Source: Gautieria morchelliformis (taxonomy: Eukaryota > Basidiomycota > Agaricomycetes > Gomphales > Gomphaceae). From it: a DNA stretch of 64,000 nucleotides. Location: assembly GCA_015179125.1 (NCBI GenBank), contig WHVA01000013.1, positions 248,001-312,000 of the forward strand, read 5' to 3'. Made by a program: the position numbers and the translations under genes. The notes under the pieces are model-generated. The model was not told the DNA's origin. It was given only the letters and a program-made list of their open reading frames with translations, and searched no databases. Positions 19,526 through 29,972 of the stretch are shown here, piece after piece. Numbering within the stretch: position 1 is the first letter of the stretch; the number at the start of each line of letters is the position of its first letter.

Positions 19526-20432
19526 TTGAGGTGTTCGTCAACAAACTCTCGGAGAGTCTGGAGTTCACTTTGCGAAAGGGAGTAGATCGGTCCAAGGGGC
19601 GGAGATGCTCCTTCTTCCAAATCTATCTTCAGATCGTAAGGTCGATGTTCAGCAGGTTTATCGGCTTTGGCCTTGTTGAACACGTCCGGGAAGTCATGAT
19701 ATTCTTCCGGAACTGAGCTCATATCGACCGGAGCGGAAGTCGAGGCGGAACGAGCCTTGACTGAAGCCGAATCGGAAAGGTGAAGCTGGAAAACGGACAT
19801 ATCTTCTTGCCGTTGCAATACGCGGAAAGCAGTGACGGAAATGAGCGCAATTCGAGGAGCTTTGAGGGACGGAGGTGCTAAAGCGGGACCGGAGTGCGGA
19901 ACTGAATCCACGAGCGGAGTTGCAGAAGAGGCCTGAGCCATCTTTGCAGACAACATCGGAATAGACAGAAGTTGATCTGGGGTACGGAACTGTATTTGAC
20001 CCAATGCCCAGTTAATTGACGGATTATAGTGGGCGAGCCAATTGTGTCCTAGTACAACAGAACAGCTAGCATCTAGCGGAGTAACGTAAAACGTAACTTC
20101 ATGGTTGTCCCCAGTAGCGAAACGGATAGACAGGTCCACAACTTGGGAAATTGCCGTGTTGGATGACCCGTCGAAAAGGCGGAGCGGAATTGTCAAAATG
20201 TTGTGGGTCGGAAGTTTATGTTTCAAAACAAAGTCGGAATCAAGGAAACAATGAGTTGAACCAGAGTCGATCAATGCTGTAAATGGGGGTGCGGAGATTG
20301 TGTCAAAAGTAAGCGGAACTGAGAGGGAGTCGGAGGATGAAAGAGTGGATGCGTTGAGTTTAACCTCGTTTGTCGCACGAATGGGGTCAACACAGCCCTC
20401 AGCTCATGCGGAGGCTGGAGGACTGCTGACTA
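19526..20432 (-). pseudogene. pol: Truncated protease/RT part of pol, family A copy 2
   Basis: Open in the -1 frame from the gag end. Retropepsin active site intact: ALIDSGSTHCF near 20255-20285, followed by the VVLGHNWLAHYNPS region. The linker and the RT N-terminus (PIYSLSQSELQTLREFVDEH) follow, then the homology stops and a Pro-rich foreign tail is read. It supplies the reference for the altered motif in copy 1. It cannot encode a working polymerase. Confidence 0.88.
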
Positions 20433-21822
20433 TTTTTTTGCATCCGTAGCGGGAGTCACTTCAGATTTCTCTTCCGTCTTCACTGCGCGGCCCTTGGCCT
20501 TAGCAGCGGAAGTGGAAGCTCGGGTGCAATCGCGAGCGACGTGACCACCTTTGCCGCAGAAGAGGCAAATATTTTGTCCATGCGACGCTGGCATTCTGCA
20601 GGGGTTAGTTTTCCGTCCTTCCCAAGTTTGTCGGAAAGGTCCGGAGTGCTTTTCTGGGCGTTGGTGTTGGAACCAGAGGCCGGGTTGTTGTGTGGTGTGG
20701 AGGTGTTGTTCCGGTTGCCGGAGTTGGAGCCGGAACTGTTGTTGTTGTTGTTGCTTCCGGAGTTGTTGTTTCCAGAATTAGTCTTCTTCTTGTCTTTATC
20801 AGACTTCTTGTCGGAAGACTTGTCGTTCTTGCTCTGGGCGGAGGTTTCACGAGCAATCTTGGAATGTCTTTCCCAGTAGCGCAAATCGATGGATTGAGCT
20901 AGGTTGCGGAGGTCGGTTAGGGTGGCGGGTTTTCCGATGGGGGCAATTTCATCCTTGATCCGGGATAGCAAGCCCATGTAGAACTGGCGTCGGAGTGTGG
21001 CTTCTCCCCATTGGACTCGAGGAGTGAGCTGCTGGAAAGTGACGATGTATTTAGCTATCTTATGAGTGTCTTTCATATGAAGCATATCGAGTTCATTTTC
21101 CACATCGGCTTCCATATCAAATGGTCCAAAGTTGCTGCGGAGTTCAGAAATGAAATTGTGATAATCGTCAGCCCAGTTGATGAGCGCGAATGGATCCATG
21201 AGGGCGGGTTCGAAGTAGTCGAGAGCCGTGCCTCGGAGATAGGAAAGGGTGTAATTGACCTTTCGTTCGTCGTTGGGAAAGGCGTCGGGACGATCACGGA
21301 AGTTGAGTTGAAGCTGGACCAAAAAAGGCTGGAGCTTCTTGGGGTCGGAACCGTCGAACTGATCTGGATCACAGACCTTTGTCTTGGGGCGTGGAGCTTG
21401 GGCCAGGCGCTGTAGTTGGCTGGCTAGCATGGCGATAGCTTGTGCAAGATCCGGAACTGGCGTGGGCGGAACTGGGTTGGTGGGAATCGGAGGTGGAGGA
21501 CCGCCGGGAGGACCACCTGGGGGACCGCCGGGGGGGCCGCCATGAGGGCCGCCTGGAGGGGGTCCTGGTGGAGGTGGTGCTGGGCGTCGAAATGATGCTA
21601 CTGTCTGTTCGCCGCTGCTGCTTGACGAGTTCTGTTGTAATCGGGATTGTCATCAGGAACTTCTTCAAAGCATTGCGGAATAGCGTTGGAAAGCTCATTG
21701 TCGGCACGAGAGCTGCTGGAGGGTTCCGCGTGCCTTGGTGCTGCGGATCTAAGGTTGCCAAAATAAGAGATGGCTTCGACAGCTCCTGCTCGAGCTGAAG
21801 TAGCTGTGGTACGAGGAGGCAT
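20430..21822 (-). pseudogene. gag: Gag of family A copy 2, with two frame breaks
   Basis: Starts MPPRTTATSARAG at 21822, 33 bases after the LTR. The frame breaks after NPDYNRTRQ (near 21630) and again at the zinc knuckle (near 20575), where one base is missing relative to copy 1. In the corrected reading the knuckle is CLFCGKGGHVARDC; copy 1 has Cys in place of that Arg. It ends with the same Ala-Lys-Lys and slippery A7 before the stop. Confidence 0.88.
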
Positions 21823-21855
21823 AGTGATAGTTATCGGGTGGGAATCAGATAATAC

Positions 21856-22455
21856 TGTTACATATCGAGATTTCCGCTAAGTCAGAACTGGAAAGGACAG
21901 CGGCTTCAACTTATGCGTTGCGCCCCCAATGAACTATCATCCTAAGTATTTTGGAAATGGGTCGGAAGTCGGAAAGTATTGAACTAAGAGTTAGTCGGAA
22001 CTTGAGTTGGAACTGAGGTGGAAGATGGAAGGTGGAAGGTGGAGAGATGGAGGTCTTGCTAGACTCACTGTGCTAAGAACAGGAGATGGAGCAAAGGAAA
22101 TCAAGTATCGAAGGCGATTATCTGATTGCAGATTAACAGACATACATGAGAGGCTTTTATACAAAGAGCAGAGACAACATGTAATGAGATAGTACTAAGC
22201 AAATTCCGGGGGGAGCGGAAGTCAGGTAGACATACGTGGGAACTAACTAATTGGGAATAATGGGACTACAAGGGGGGTTCAGGGTAAGGTAAAACAATGG
22301 CAAAAGAACAAGTGGTTGGAAAAACATATCTGACAACAAACTACAAGGTGGACCGGATGTATGATCTTGATGAACGATGAAGCGGGTCTGGAGGGTCTGA
22401 GTAATAGAGTCGAAAGAACAAGGGAGGAGAACAAGGGGTGGAATATCGGAATTAT
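21856..22455 (-). repeat. 5' LTR of family A copy 2, missing its outer ~55 bp
   Basis: On the plus strand it reads TGTTACATATCGAGATTTCC at 21856, the inverse of the LTR 3' end, and runs to GGAATATCGGAAT, where homology stops inside the LTR. The TATA box is at about 22155-22165 in inverse. The missing tip (TGTTACGACCATGC.. to ..ATTCCGATAT) lies at 25325-25385. Confidence 0.88.
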
Positions 22456-23135
22456 CGTGAACACAACGAATTCCCAAATGGCTTGTGCAACGAAGTGTGT
22501 AGTTCAGCGAATAACATGAACCAATAAGTGTTCAGAAGGTAAGAGGGCTGCCCAAACGGAGCTTTCCCTATCTACAGTTGTAGCGAAACAGCCCGTGATA
22601 CTTGACAATGTAATGTATAAGGTGTCATGGAAAGGTTGTCTAGTAGTACCAATCCTTTTGCCAGCAAAGGTGCTCCTTCAGAGCCCTTCGCCAACAGCAC
22701 CGATAATAGTATGAAGGCTAAGGTAATGAAGGTGAAGTGCGAAAACTCACCAGTGGTGCTTAAATCCTCCTCTGGTCTAAGATAGGAGTCTATAGAAGAG
22801 GGCTTAAGACAATAGTCACAATGAGGTCAAGTTTTGCACAAGATAGACGTATGATAATTGAACTGCAGAATATACATGTGAATGTAAACTACCTCTACCA
22901 AATGCTCATATGATGTTAGCAAATAGGAAAGAGGCCGTCATGAGTCAGGGTTGGATAGGGGTGCGCATTCAGGGTGCAAATAGGTGAAACACATATACAA
23001 TGGAAGAAGGGAGGAGTGCGAACATGAAACAATGGAGGGAGAGAGGACGAAGGTACCTATGTAAGAAAACATGCCTTGAGACCTGCATACATGTTACCCT
23101 GCATGGACTCTTGGTCTGCTGGGTTGATCCCACAC

Positions 23136-24517
23136 TGTAAAGATGTCTATCTTAAGCCTTAAGTCACAAGAGCACGACAGAACTTGACCAATGTGTGGTA
23201 TTCTGATGCTACGTAGTGACAGTGTAAGGGTAAGATGCGATGGGGACCGCTAGCCGGTTCCCACGCATAAACTATAGTGGGTCCTTAAGGGGCCCACTGG
23301 GATTATATAATAACTAATGTACATGTAGATACACGGGTTATTTACACCCTCCCCCTCTATAGATAACTATAGGGGTTAACTACTACTCATAGAGGTCGTC
23401 CACGAGGGAGTCCTCTAGAGTGGCCGATACGATGACGTCGTCGTCGTATGGGGCCGGTGGAGCACGTGACTCCTCCGGGGGCACCTCCACGTCATCGGTG
23501 GTGATTGGGTGAGGCTGGTCGGCCTCACCACTAGCGGCAGTCTCTGCTTGGGTGCTGGGGCCCATGTCCTCGCGGAGCATGGCCTCAACGGCCGGGTCCT
23601 CAGTTTGAGGAGGGGGCCAGAAGCGTGCCAGCTCTCGGTCGAGCTGGGTGTGAGTGAGGGGTCGCTGCACCGCAGCCCTCACGTGGCTGGTCTCGATGAC
23701 CTTTTGTTGGCCCTCACGGGCGGCGGCACTGAATGCCGCGCTGGTGATGCTGCGTTGAACATAATGTTCAATGCGCGCCACTCGCTCGCGAGTGACTCCC
23801 GCATAGCGGGCCAACCATCTCGCGATCTCCGTGAGTGGGATGTCGGGGCTGGCTCGGCCCTCCACAGGGAATGGGCCCATGATTGAGAGCCGCAGGGTGG
23901 TGCTCTGAGGCGTCAGCACTTCCCTGGCGTCGACGAGGCTCAACCATTGGTCTGTCAAGCCGAATAGGTCGAGTAGCTCGCCCTGAGAGGTGATGCGACC
24001 CCTTTGACCCGGGGCGCAAGGGCCTTCAACCACATCCAGACGTCCATGTCGTCTAGGTTGAAGGTGCCGTCCGCGTTGTCACGGATGGCGGATGGGAGCC
24101 CTTCAGGGTTGTGTATCCAACCCTTCAGGATGGCCGCAATGTCGTGCGGGGTACCGCCCGCTATCATGAGACAATCCCTTTTGGGATTGCGAGCACGTTG
24201 TTCGCGCTCGATGTGTTTGAATACGCCGATCATCTCGCGCGTATGCATGAGCTGCGGTGTTTCTTTTGCCCACGCTATGAGTTCGACGAAGCATGGGTCG
24301 TCGAGCAGGAGATGTCTATCTTAAGCCTTAAGTCACAAGAGCACCACAGAACTTGACCAATGTGTGGTATTCTGATGCTACGTAGTGACAGTGTAAGGGT
24401 AAGATGCGATGGGGACCGCTAGCCGGTTCCCACGCATAAACTATACAGTGGGTCCCTAAGGGGCCCACTGGGATTATGTAATAACTAATGTACATGTAGA
24501 TACACGGGTTATTTACA
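23136..24517 (-). mobile_element. Small LTR retroelement with 5-bp duplication CACAC and cargo ORF
   Basis: Direct repeats of about 210 bp (23136-23346 and 24310-24517) bracket a 960-bp interior. Read on the minus strand, the LTR starts TGTAAATAACCCGTG and ends ATAGACATCTTTACA, and a purine tract GAGGGGGAGGG (inverse at 23347-23357) lies directly before the 3' LTR. The target duplication CACAC is at 23131-23135 and 24518-24522. The 5' LTR lacks its last few bases and no primer site is visible, so it is a damaged, non-autonomous (TRIM/LARD-like) copia-type element. Confidence 0.85.
23383..24300 (-). pseudogene. Unknown ORF filling the small LTR element, one frame break
   Basis: No RT, integrase or protease. 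The first part (24300 to about 24005) reads FVELIAWAKETPQLMHTREM and GTPHDIAAILKGWIHN; after one single-base slip in a G-run near 24000 it continues in another frame (LFGLTDQWLSLVDAREVL, then WLARYAGVTRERVARIEHYV) to an acidic C-terminus and a stop at 23383, only ~25 bases before the purine tract. The frame fills the element, which argues it belongs to it. The family was not recognised; a divergent gag or captured host sequence is possible. Confidence 0.6.
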
Positions 24518-24898
24518 CACACGATCTACGGATAGGACGTCCCGCGAATGCATTCCGGCCATAGGAACACCCAAAGGGGTTGAGTCGGGAAGATGATGGG
24601 GCCAGTGATGAATCATCACGCCAGGTAAAGGATGTCGATCCTGTTTGATGGCGTGCCTCCTGGCGAATGATGTGAGTAGTGAATGGCTGTTCGGTGACTT
24701 CGGCAAAGAGCAAATGGAACGAACATAGAGGAGGAGAGAAGGAAGGGAAAATGGAGGTAACTGGATGCAGGAATAAATGAGTCATGACAACATCCCTCTT
24801 CGCACTATTCACGGGCTCTTCACAGTCCTCACCATTCAGTACACAGCAACCACCTTTGAGCCAATTCCCAACAAGGCCTTCCTCTCCAGGCACCTTCA

Positions 24899-25390
24899 GT
24901 GGATCAGGGACATTATGCTGACCCTGCACTCGGACAACACCTTGGATATGCTTTTGGGAGAATGCCTTACTACGATCTGAATGCTACGCCTGCGCCACAA
25001 TTCAGAGGCACCCCACCTCTATTCACAGGACAACCTCACCCCTTCTTGGGTCAACCACCCCTGCAACAACCTCCAGCACAGATTCCTGCCCTACATGGTG
25101 GGCCTGCAGCTCCTCTATTTGTGGGACAACCACCCCTGCAACAACCTCCACCACAGATTCCTGCCCTACATGGTGGGCCTGCGCCTCCCCTATTTGCAGG
25201 TCAACCACACCCACAACTACCCCCAGCACAGATTCCTGCCCTACCCGGCAGGCCTGTGCCTCCTCCTCCACCACCTTTCAGGCCACCTTTGCCGCATGTT
25301 GGAGTACCTCCGATTGGGCCTCCCTGTTACGACCATGCATTTCCGGTTTGCGACCCTCAGTTCCGCACACATTCCGATATTAACACCTAA
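24899..25390 (+). CDS. Pro-rich repeat ORF (gag-like remnant)
   Basis: Open forward frame with three imperfect tandem units of about 26 residues built on PAQIPALHGGP and LFVGQPPLQQPP, ending in a poly-Pro run. It runs into the outer end of a family A LTR (TGTTACGACC at 25325), so its last codons are LTR-derived. The composition resembles the Pro-rich N-terminal part of retroelement Gag proteins. It is probably not a host gene. Confidence 0.4.
   Translation: MDQGHYADPALGQHLGYAFGRMPYYDLNATPAPQFRGTPPLFTGQPHPFLGQPPLQQPPAQIPALHGGPAAPLFVGQPPLQQPPPQIPALHGGPAPPLFAGQPHPQLPPAQIPALPGRPVPPPPPPFRPPLPHVGVPPIGPPCYDHAFPVCDPQFRTHSDINT
25325..25385 (+). repeat. Orphan outer tip of a family A LTR
   Basis: Starts TGTTACGACCATGC and aligns with the first ~60 bp of the solo LTR at 62108. 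It stops at ATTCCGATAT, exactly where the LTR at 21856-22455 begins. A family B LTR start follows in inverse (TTAACACCTAAAATCC). Confidence 0.85.
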
Positions 25391-25400
25391 AATCCAATCT

Positions 25401-26051
25401 TTACAGATGTAAGTGATGTGAATGAGATGAAGATTCGTGCGAAGCAGGTGTGTGAGCCCGAAACCCCACTTGTACAGGGGTGGTGTGCCCAGTATTGAGA
25501 GGTGGTGTAGAATGCATATATGGAGGATGTTGGGCATAGTGTACATCAAGAAATGGATTTGGAGTATGACTTGGTGAAACCGGTGGCAAGTGGGGCCGTG
25601 CAAAGGCCGATTGTAATTGGGATCCTGAGGCACTGATGATCCAAGGGAGCCTAGAAGGATAAGGTGGTTGAAAACTGCTGGGGTTCTGTGGTCGATCGCC
25701 AGGTGAATTAGGAGCCATTAGGTGGCATAAAGGAGCAGCACTGGGCCTGTGACTGGATATGGGGGTGCTCACCGAAAGTGGGTGATGAGGTGAGAAGCGT
25801 TGTTCACCTGGAGTTAGTTGGTATTGAACATCGGAATGGGGTGGTGACGCATGCTCAGGGACCAGATGATGTGCTGTAGGCCAAGATGCGGACATAGCGA
25901 CTAAGCGGGAGCAAGGGATGATATCTCCAGCAGGGTCTTGCGAAGGAAATGAGGTGGAAGCTGTTTGCCTCAGAAGTGGTGCTGGAGTAGGAACTGGACC
26001 TGTTGAGCGAGTCCTATGAACAACTGGTTGTTCTTGTTGCATAGATGACAT
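25401..26051 (-). CDS. gag: Gag-like N-terminal ORF of the family B element
   Basis: A 216-codon frame starting MSSMQQEQPVVHRT at 26051, 51 bases from the inner edge of the B2 LTR, which is where a gag start belongs. The protein is rich in Pro, Ser and His, with no zinc knuckle and no capsid motif recognised. It ends at a sharp junction with inverted LTR sequence at about 25411, so only the N-terminal part remains. Confidence 0.5.
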   Translation of the reverse strand: MSSMQQEQPVVHRTRSTGPVPTPAPLLRQTASTSFPSQDPAGDIIPCSRLVAMSASWPTAHHLVPEHASPPHSDVQYQLTPGEQRFSPHHPLSVSTPISSHRPSAAPLCHLMAPNSPGDRPQNPSSFQPPYPSRLPWIISASGSQLQSAFARPHLPPVSPSHTPNPFLDVHYAQHPPYMHSTPPLNTGHTTPVQVGFRAHTPASHESSSHSHHLHL

Positions 26052-26101
26052 GAGAAGTAGGTAAACGAATGCTTTGACTGTAGCTGTTAGTTCAATTATA
26101 C

Positions 26102-27080
26102 CGTCAAGATTGGATTTAGGTGTTAATATTGTGTATTAGTGAACACAGTGAACGCCCGAACGGCTTGTGCAATGAGGTATGTAGTTCAGTGAACAATGTA
26201 AAGCCAATAAAGGTTTATTAGGTAATGGGGCTATTCGAACGGAGCTCGCCCTGTCTACAGTCGAAGTAAAATAGCCCATGATACTTGATGATGTAACGTA
26301 CAAGGTCTCATGGAAAGGTTGTCTAGTAGTAACAATCCTTTCGCCGGTGAAGGCACTCCTTCAGAACCCTTCACCAACAGCACCGAAAATAATTTGAAGA
26401 CTAAAGTAGTGAAGGTGAAGTATGGAAACTCACCAGTGGTGCTCAACCCCTGCTCTGGTTTAAGATAGTAGTCTATAGAAGAGGGCTTAAGACGATGGTC
26501 AGTGTGGTCAAGTTTTGCACAAGATAGATGTATGATAATTGAACTGCAGAATATACATGCTAATGTAAGCTACTTATACCGAATGCTCATATGATATCAG
26601 CGAATAGGAAAGAGGCCATCCTGAATCAGGGTTGGATAGGTGCACAGTCAGGATACAAATAGATGAAACACATATACAATAGAACTAAGAAGGAGTGCAG
26701 ACATGAAACGATGGGGAGGAAAGAGGACAAAGGTACCTATGTAAGACAACACACCTTCAGACCTGCATACATGTCACCCTGCACAGACTCTTGGTCTGCT
26801 GGGTCAATCCCACATGATCTACGGGTAGGATGTCCCATGAATGCATTCAGGCCATAGGAACACCCAAAGGGGGTTGAATTGGGAAGGTGATGGGGCCAGT
26901 GATGAACTTCATCACACTGGGTAAAGGATGTCAATCATGTTTGATGGCATGCCTACTGGCAAATGATGCGAGTAGCGAATGGTCATTTGGTGAATTTGGC
27001 GAAGGGAGGACAGAGCGAACATGGAGGGATGAAAAGGGAAAATGGGGGTAACTTGATACAAGAATAAATGGGTCATGACA
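26102..27080 (-). repeat. Family B LTR, copy B2
   Basis: About 980 bp. On the plus strand it begins TCAAGATTGGATTTAGGTG and ends GAATAAATGGGTCATGACA. Together with the gag-like frame on the minus strand it is best read as the 5' LTR of a minus-strand element whose 3' LTR is B1. The tract GCGAAGAGGGATGT beside B1 (inverse at 24790-24803) would serve as its purine primer. Confidence 0.75.
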
Positions 27081-27085
27081 CCTAT

Positions 27086-27573
27086 CAGCAAATAGGAAAG
27101 AGGCCATTGTGAGTCAGGGTTGGATAGGGAGTGCACAGTCAGGATACAAATGGATGAAACACATATACAATAGAACTAAGCAGAAGGGTGAACATGAAAC
27201 AATGGGGAGGAAAGGGGACAAAGGTACCTAGGTAAGAAAACACACCTTGAGACCTGTATACATCTTACCCTGCATGGGCTCTTGGTCTAGCGGGTCAACC
27301 CTGCATAATCTACAGGTAGGACATCCAGCGAATGCATGCCGCCCATAGGAATACCCAAAGGGGCTCGAATCAGGAAGGTGATGGGGCCAGTGATGAACCA
27401 TCACACCGGTTAGAGGATGTCAATTGTGTTTGTTGGTGTGACTGTGGGTGAATGATGCAAGTAGCGAAGGGTCATTTGGAAAATCCAGCGAGTGCGAATG
27501 GAGCAAACATAGAGATGGAGGGATGAAAGGGAAAATGGGGGTAACTTGATACAATAATAAACAGGTCATGACA
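27086..27573 (-). repeat. Family B LTR, truncated tandem copy B3
   Basis: Starts within the LTR at TATCAGCAAATAGG (matching 26592) and runs to ACAGGTCATGACA at 27573, directly behind B2. It looks like an unequal-exchange or nested truncation product. Confidence 0.75.
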
Positions 27574-27589
27574 CCAAGACTCTTGAGGC

Positions 27590-28795
27590 CACAATAGAAA
27601 CAGGTGGAATGGACAAAGCTCGCCATTGTCCAGGGTCTATGACACAAGTCATGTGACTCTGGCCACTTGTGCCCATTGTCCACACTTTGACCACAGTCCA
27701 CTCACAACAAAGCTCACATTGTCCCCTCCTTCCTCTATGTCCATTGTCCTCTTAGTATAAATACCCCAGTTCCTCTCTTGCCCTTTTTCTCATGTGTAAA
27801 TACCTATTTACCCGCATTGCCCCTAAGCCTAAGGCAATGCACACTACTGGAGTCATTAGATAATGCCAATGGATCCATGTGCTCCATAGCACATGGAATA
27901 CCACATATTGGTCGAGCTCTGCTTGCCCTTGTGGTACAAGGTTCTAAGATCATATCTCTTACACCTTTTTGAACTTCCAGCAGCTGTTCGCCCAGTGAAC
28001 AGTTAAATTGTGGAATCCACACAATCTTGGAAAAGATCTCTGCATCAATGGCTTTTCACCATTGGCAAACTCCAGTAGATTCCTCTACTGTCGACTGCAT
28101 GCCTGATGATTCCACACAGCCAAAGACAGATGCAAGCTTCTAGCTTGTGGCCCCAACCCCAAGTGCAGCCCAGCAACACAACGGCTGATGTGACCTTGGA
28201 CTCAGAACCAAGGGCCCAGGAAGATGGAGAAGTCATAGACCTCACTACCCTCACCCTGCTCATCCCAGGTGAGGAAGCCCCCAACCATGTATCACACAGT
28301 GTGGTTGAGGATGAGGTGCCGCCAGCCAGCCAGCCAGCATCCCCACCCTGATCCCCTTGCCCATGGACAAAGGCAAGGGCAGAGAAGTCTCACCATCCTC
28401 AGATGTCAGAGAATCTCACTCAGACTGGATGTCGAGACAGGCTCACAGTCAAGGCTCAGGTCATCACTCCAGGAGTCGAGCAACCGTCCTTCTCAACAAA
28501 TAACGATGGCCCAAAAGACGAGCACCTGACAACAGTCAGGGCTTGGAGTACTCAAGCACCAGTAGGAAGAGCTCAAGGCCAAACATTGTTGATGAGACAA
28601 TGACAGCACTGAGATTAAATGCTCAGTACAAGAGCATGAGCGCAAGGATAGGCCACATCATGGCAACCCTGCATGGCCTCACAGAGGACATTGAAGGCCT
28701 TGACCACGATGTGGAAAAGGCCAAGGCTGAGCACAAACCTGGCACGGCAGTGCTTGAGTGCGTTAGGACCAAAGTTTAAGAAATCAAACTATGTA
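27590..28795 (+). pseudogene. Old gag-bearing retroelement D, left part
   Basis: A promoter-like TATA (AGTATAAATACC) at about 27755 is followed by untranslated sequence and then by broken forward frames. These are VIDLTTLTLLIPGEEAP (28106-28351) and a helical piece ending ECVRTKV (28543-28779, LHGLTEDIEGLDHDVEKAK). The sequence resumes right of the DDE transposon at 32456. Stops and shifts show decay. Assignment to a retroelement Gag is by composition and position only. Confidence 0.45.
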
Positions 28796-29533
28796 ATGAG
28801 ATGTGCCAGCATAGAAGGCAGGACCGACAATGCATGCCGCCACCACCCACTCCCAGGGCACAAGAGTTATGATTCACAGATGAATCGCACACAGAACCAG
28901 CAGCCCCAATGGGAGGCCACAAGATGATCCAACAAATCATCAGAGAGCAAATCACCTTGGACGTGGACTCTGAGACCATGGCTGAGAGCTAGAGCTTGAA
29001 GCCATGCACTGGCAGTGGAAAGAGGTCACTGCCACAGGGAGCCACACACAAGCCCTCTAAGATAGAAGTCGTTTAAAGGGCACCTTTATGTAATATGGGC
29101 ATTTATGTTACCTGATGCGCCAAATCCTTGTCTGGGAAAAAAAAAAAATTCTTAGTCGAGACAGCACCTGGGTGCAATGATACATCCAATAAGAGCAGTG
29201 ACCACTATCAAATCAGTTTACATGAATGCTTTGTCAAGATTGGACATCATGTTTGGAGGTAAAGTATGATGGCCATGGTATTTCCGGTTTGCCCAGACAG
29301 CTTGTGCCCCATTCAACCCCATTTTATAGGCATCTATAAATCTGGCTGACCTATTAGCATACCTGTTGAAAAGTTAGAATCAGCTAATAAGAAACAATTC
29401 CTACACACCTCTGAATTGATAGCAACTCTGGGTTATGGCAGGGAAGGTTCGGTAGAGTTCTTAGAAAGCTAGAATCAAATTCACTACATGATTTTCAGTC
29501 AACATGCTATGGAAATATAAAAGATACTACTCG

Positions 29534-29846
29534 CCTCTCTCAGTGAATTTATTGTCACTGAGAGAGGAGCACTATCCTGTCTCAGAAGGCATATACGTGC
29601 ACCCGGCCCTTTAGCGCTCAAGAGCTCGCGTGTCGAAGTCATTTCAAACTCCACTGGGTGCAGCCGCTTGTGAAAATAGAGATAACAAAATGAAATGGAG
29701 AGGTAGGGAGTGACTGGAAATTTTCGAAAATAATCAGAGAAGTGAGTGCATGGTACAAGAACAATGTGAGAAGAGATTGAAACACCACACAATATATCGA
29801 ATATATTATGCTTGATTTTGGTGCAGGAGCATAAATGCACCCAACA
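29534..29846 (-). repeat. Dispersed ~300-bp repeat (SINE-like), copy 2
   Basis: Inverted relative to copy 1 at 5522-5822. The left end holds a 13-bp perfect hairpin stem (CCTCTCTCAGTGA, 8-base loop, TCACTGAGAGAGG at about 29536-29569); copy 1 has only one arm. It is inserted in the downstream part of the DDE transposon. Confidence 0.7.
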
Positions 29847-29865
29847 TGAATCTGTACCGGGGGGC

Positions 29866-29972
29866 ATTGTCTAGACAGGCAAGTTCACAGCTGCTCCATG
29901 GTCAAGCAGCAGCTGAACAATCTCTGTGTGGTCTTTCCAGGCTGCCACCTGGAGTGCATTGCCATACTTGCA
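29866..29972 (-). pseudogene. Ankyrin-repeat fragment fused behind the transposase
   Basis: After transposase codons NIDEMQ the next bases encode YGNALQVAAWKDHTEIVQLL and LDHGAAVN, a near-consensus ankyrin unit of the kind found in fungal NACHT-ankyrin proteins, then stop. The junction at about 29972 is abrupt. It may be a captured host exon. Confidence 0.65.

Larger units (their letters stand above)
19526..22455 (-). mobile_element. Ty3/gypsy family A copy 2, truncated after the start of RT
   Basis: Minus-strand element: 5' LTR (21856-22455, lacking its first ~55 bp), gag, protease and the first RT codons, ending at the VDEHLNMG codons near 19526. Integrase, chromodomain, antisense gene and 3' LTR are gone. 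The missing LTR tip is found at 25325-25385 in opposite orientation (see findings). Confidence 0.9.
22457..24789. repeat. Family B LTR, copy B1, interrupted by a small LTR element
   Basis: Aligns over its length with 26140-27080 (for example GATACTTGA, TGGAAAGGTTGTCTAGTAGT, ATGATAATTGAACTGCAGAA). It ends GAATAAATGAGTCATGACA at 24789. Its first ~40 bp are missing at 22457 and are found inverted at about 25386-25411. It is split at 23135 by a 1382-bp element flanked by CACAC. Confidence 0.85.

Noticed and set aside
22247-22477. Minus ORFs in the family A LTR
   Set aside because: LTR sequence; similar short frames occur in every copy (for example 62107-62376).
24328-24522. Minus ORF of 64 codons
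   Set aside because: Lies inside the LTR of the small retroelement.
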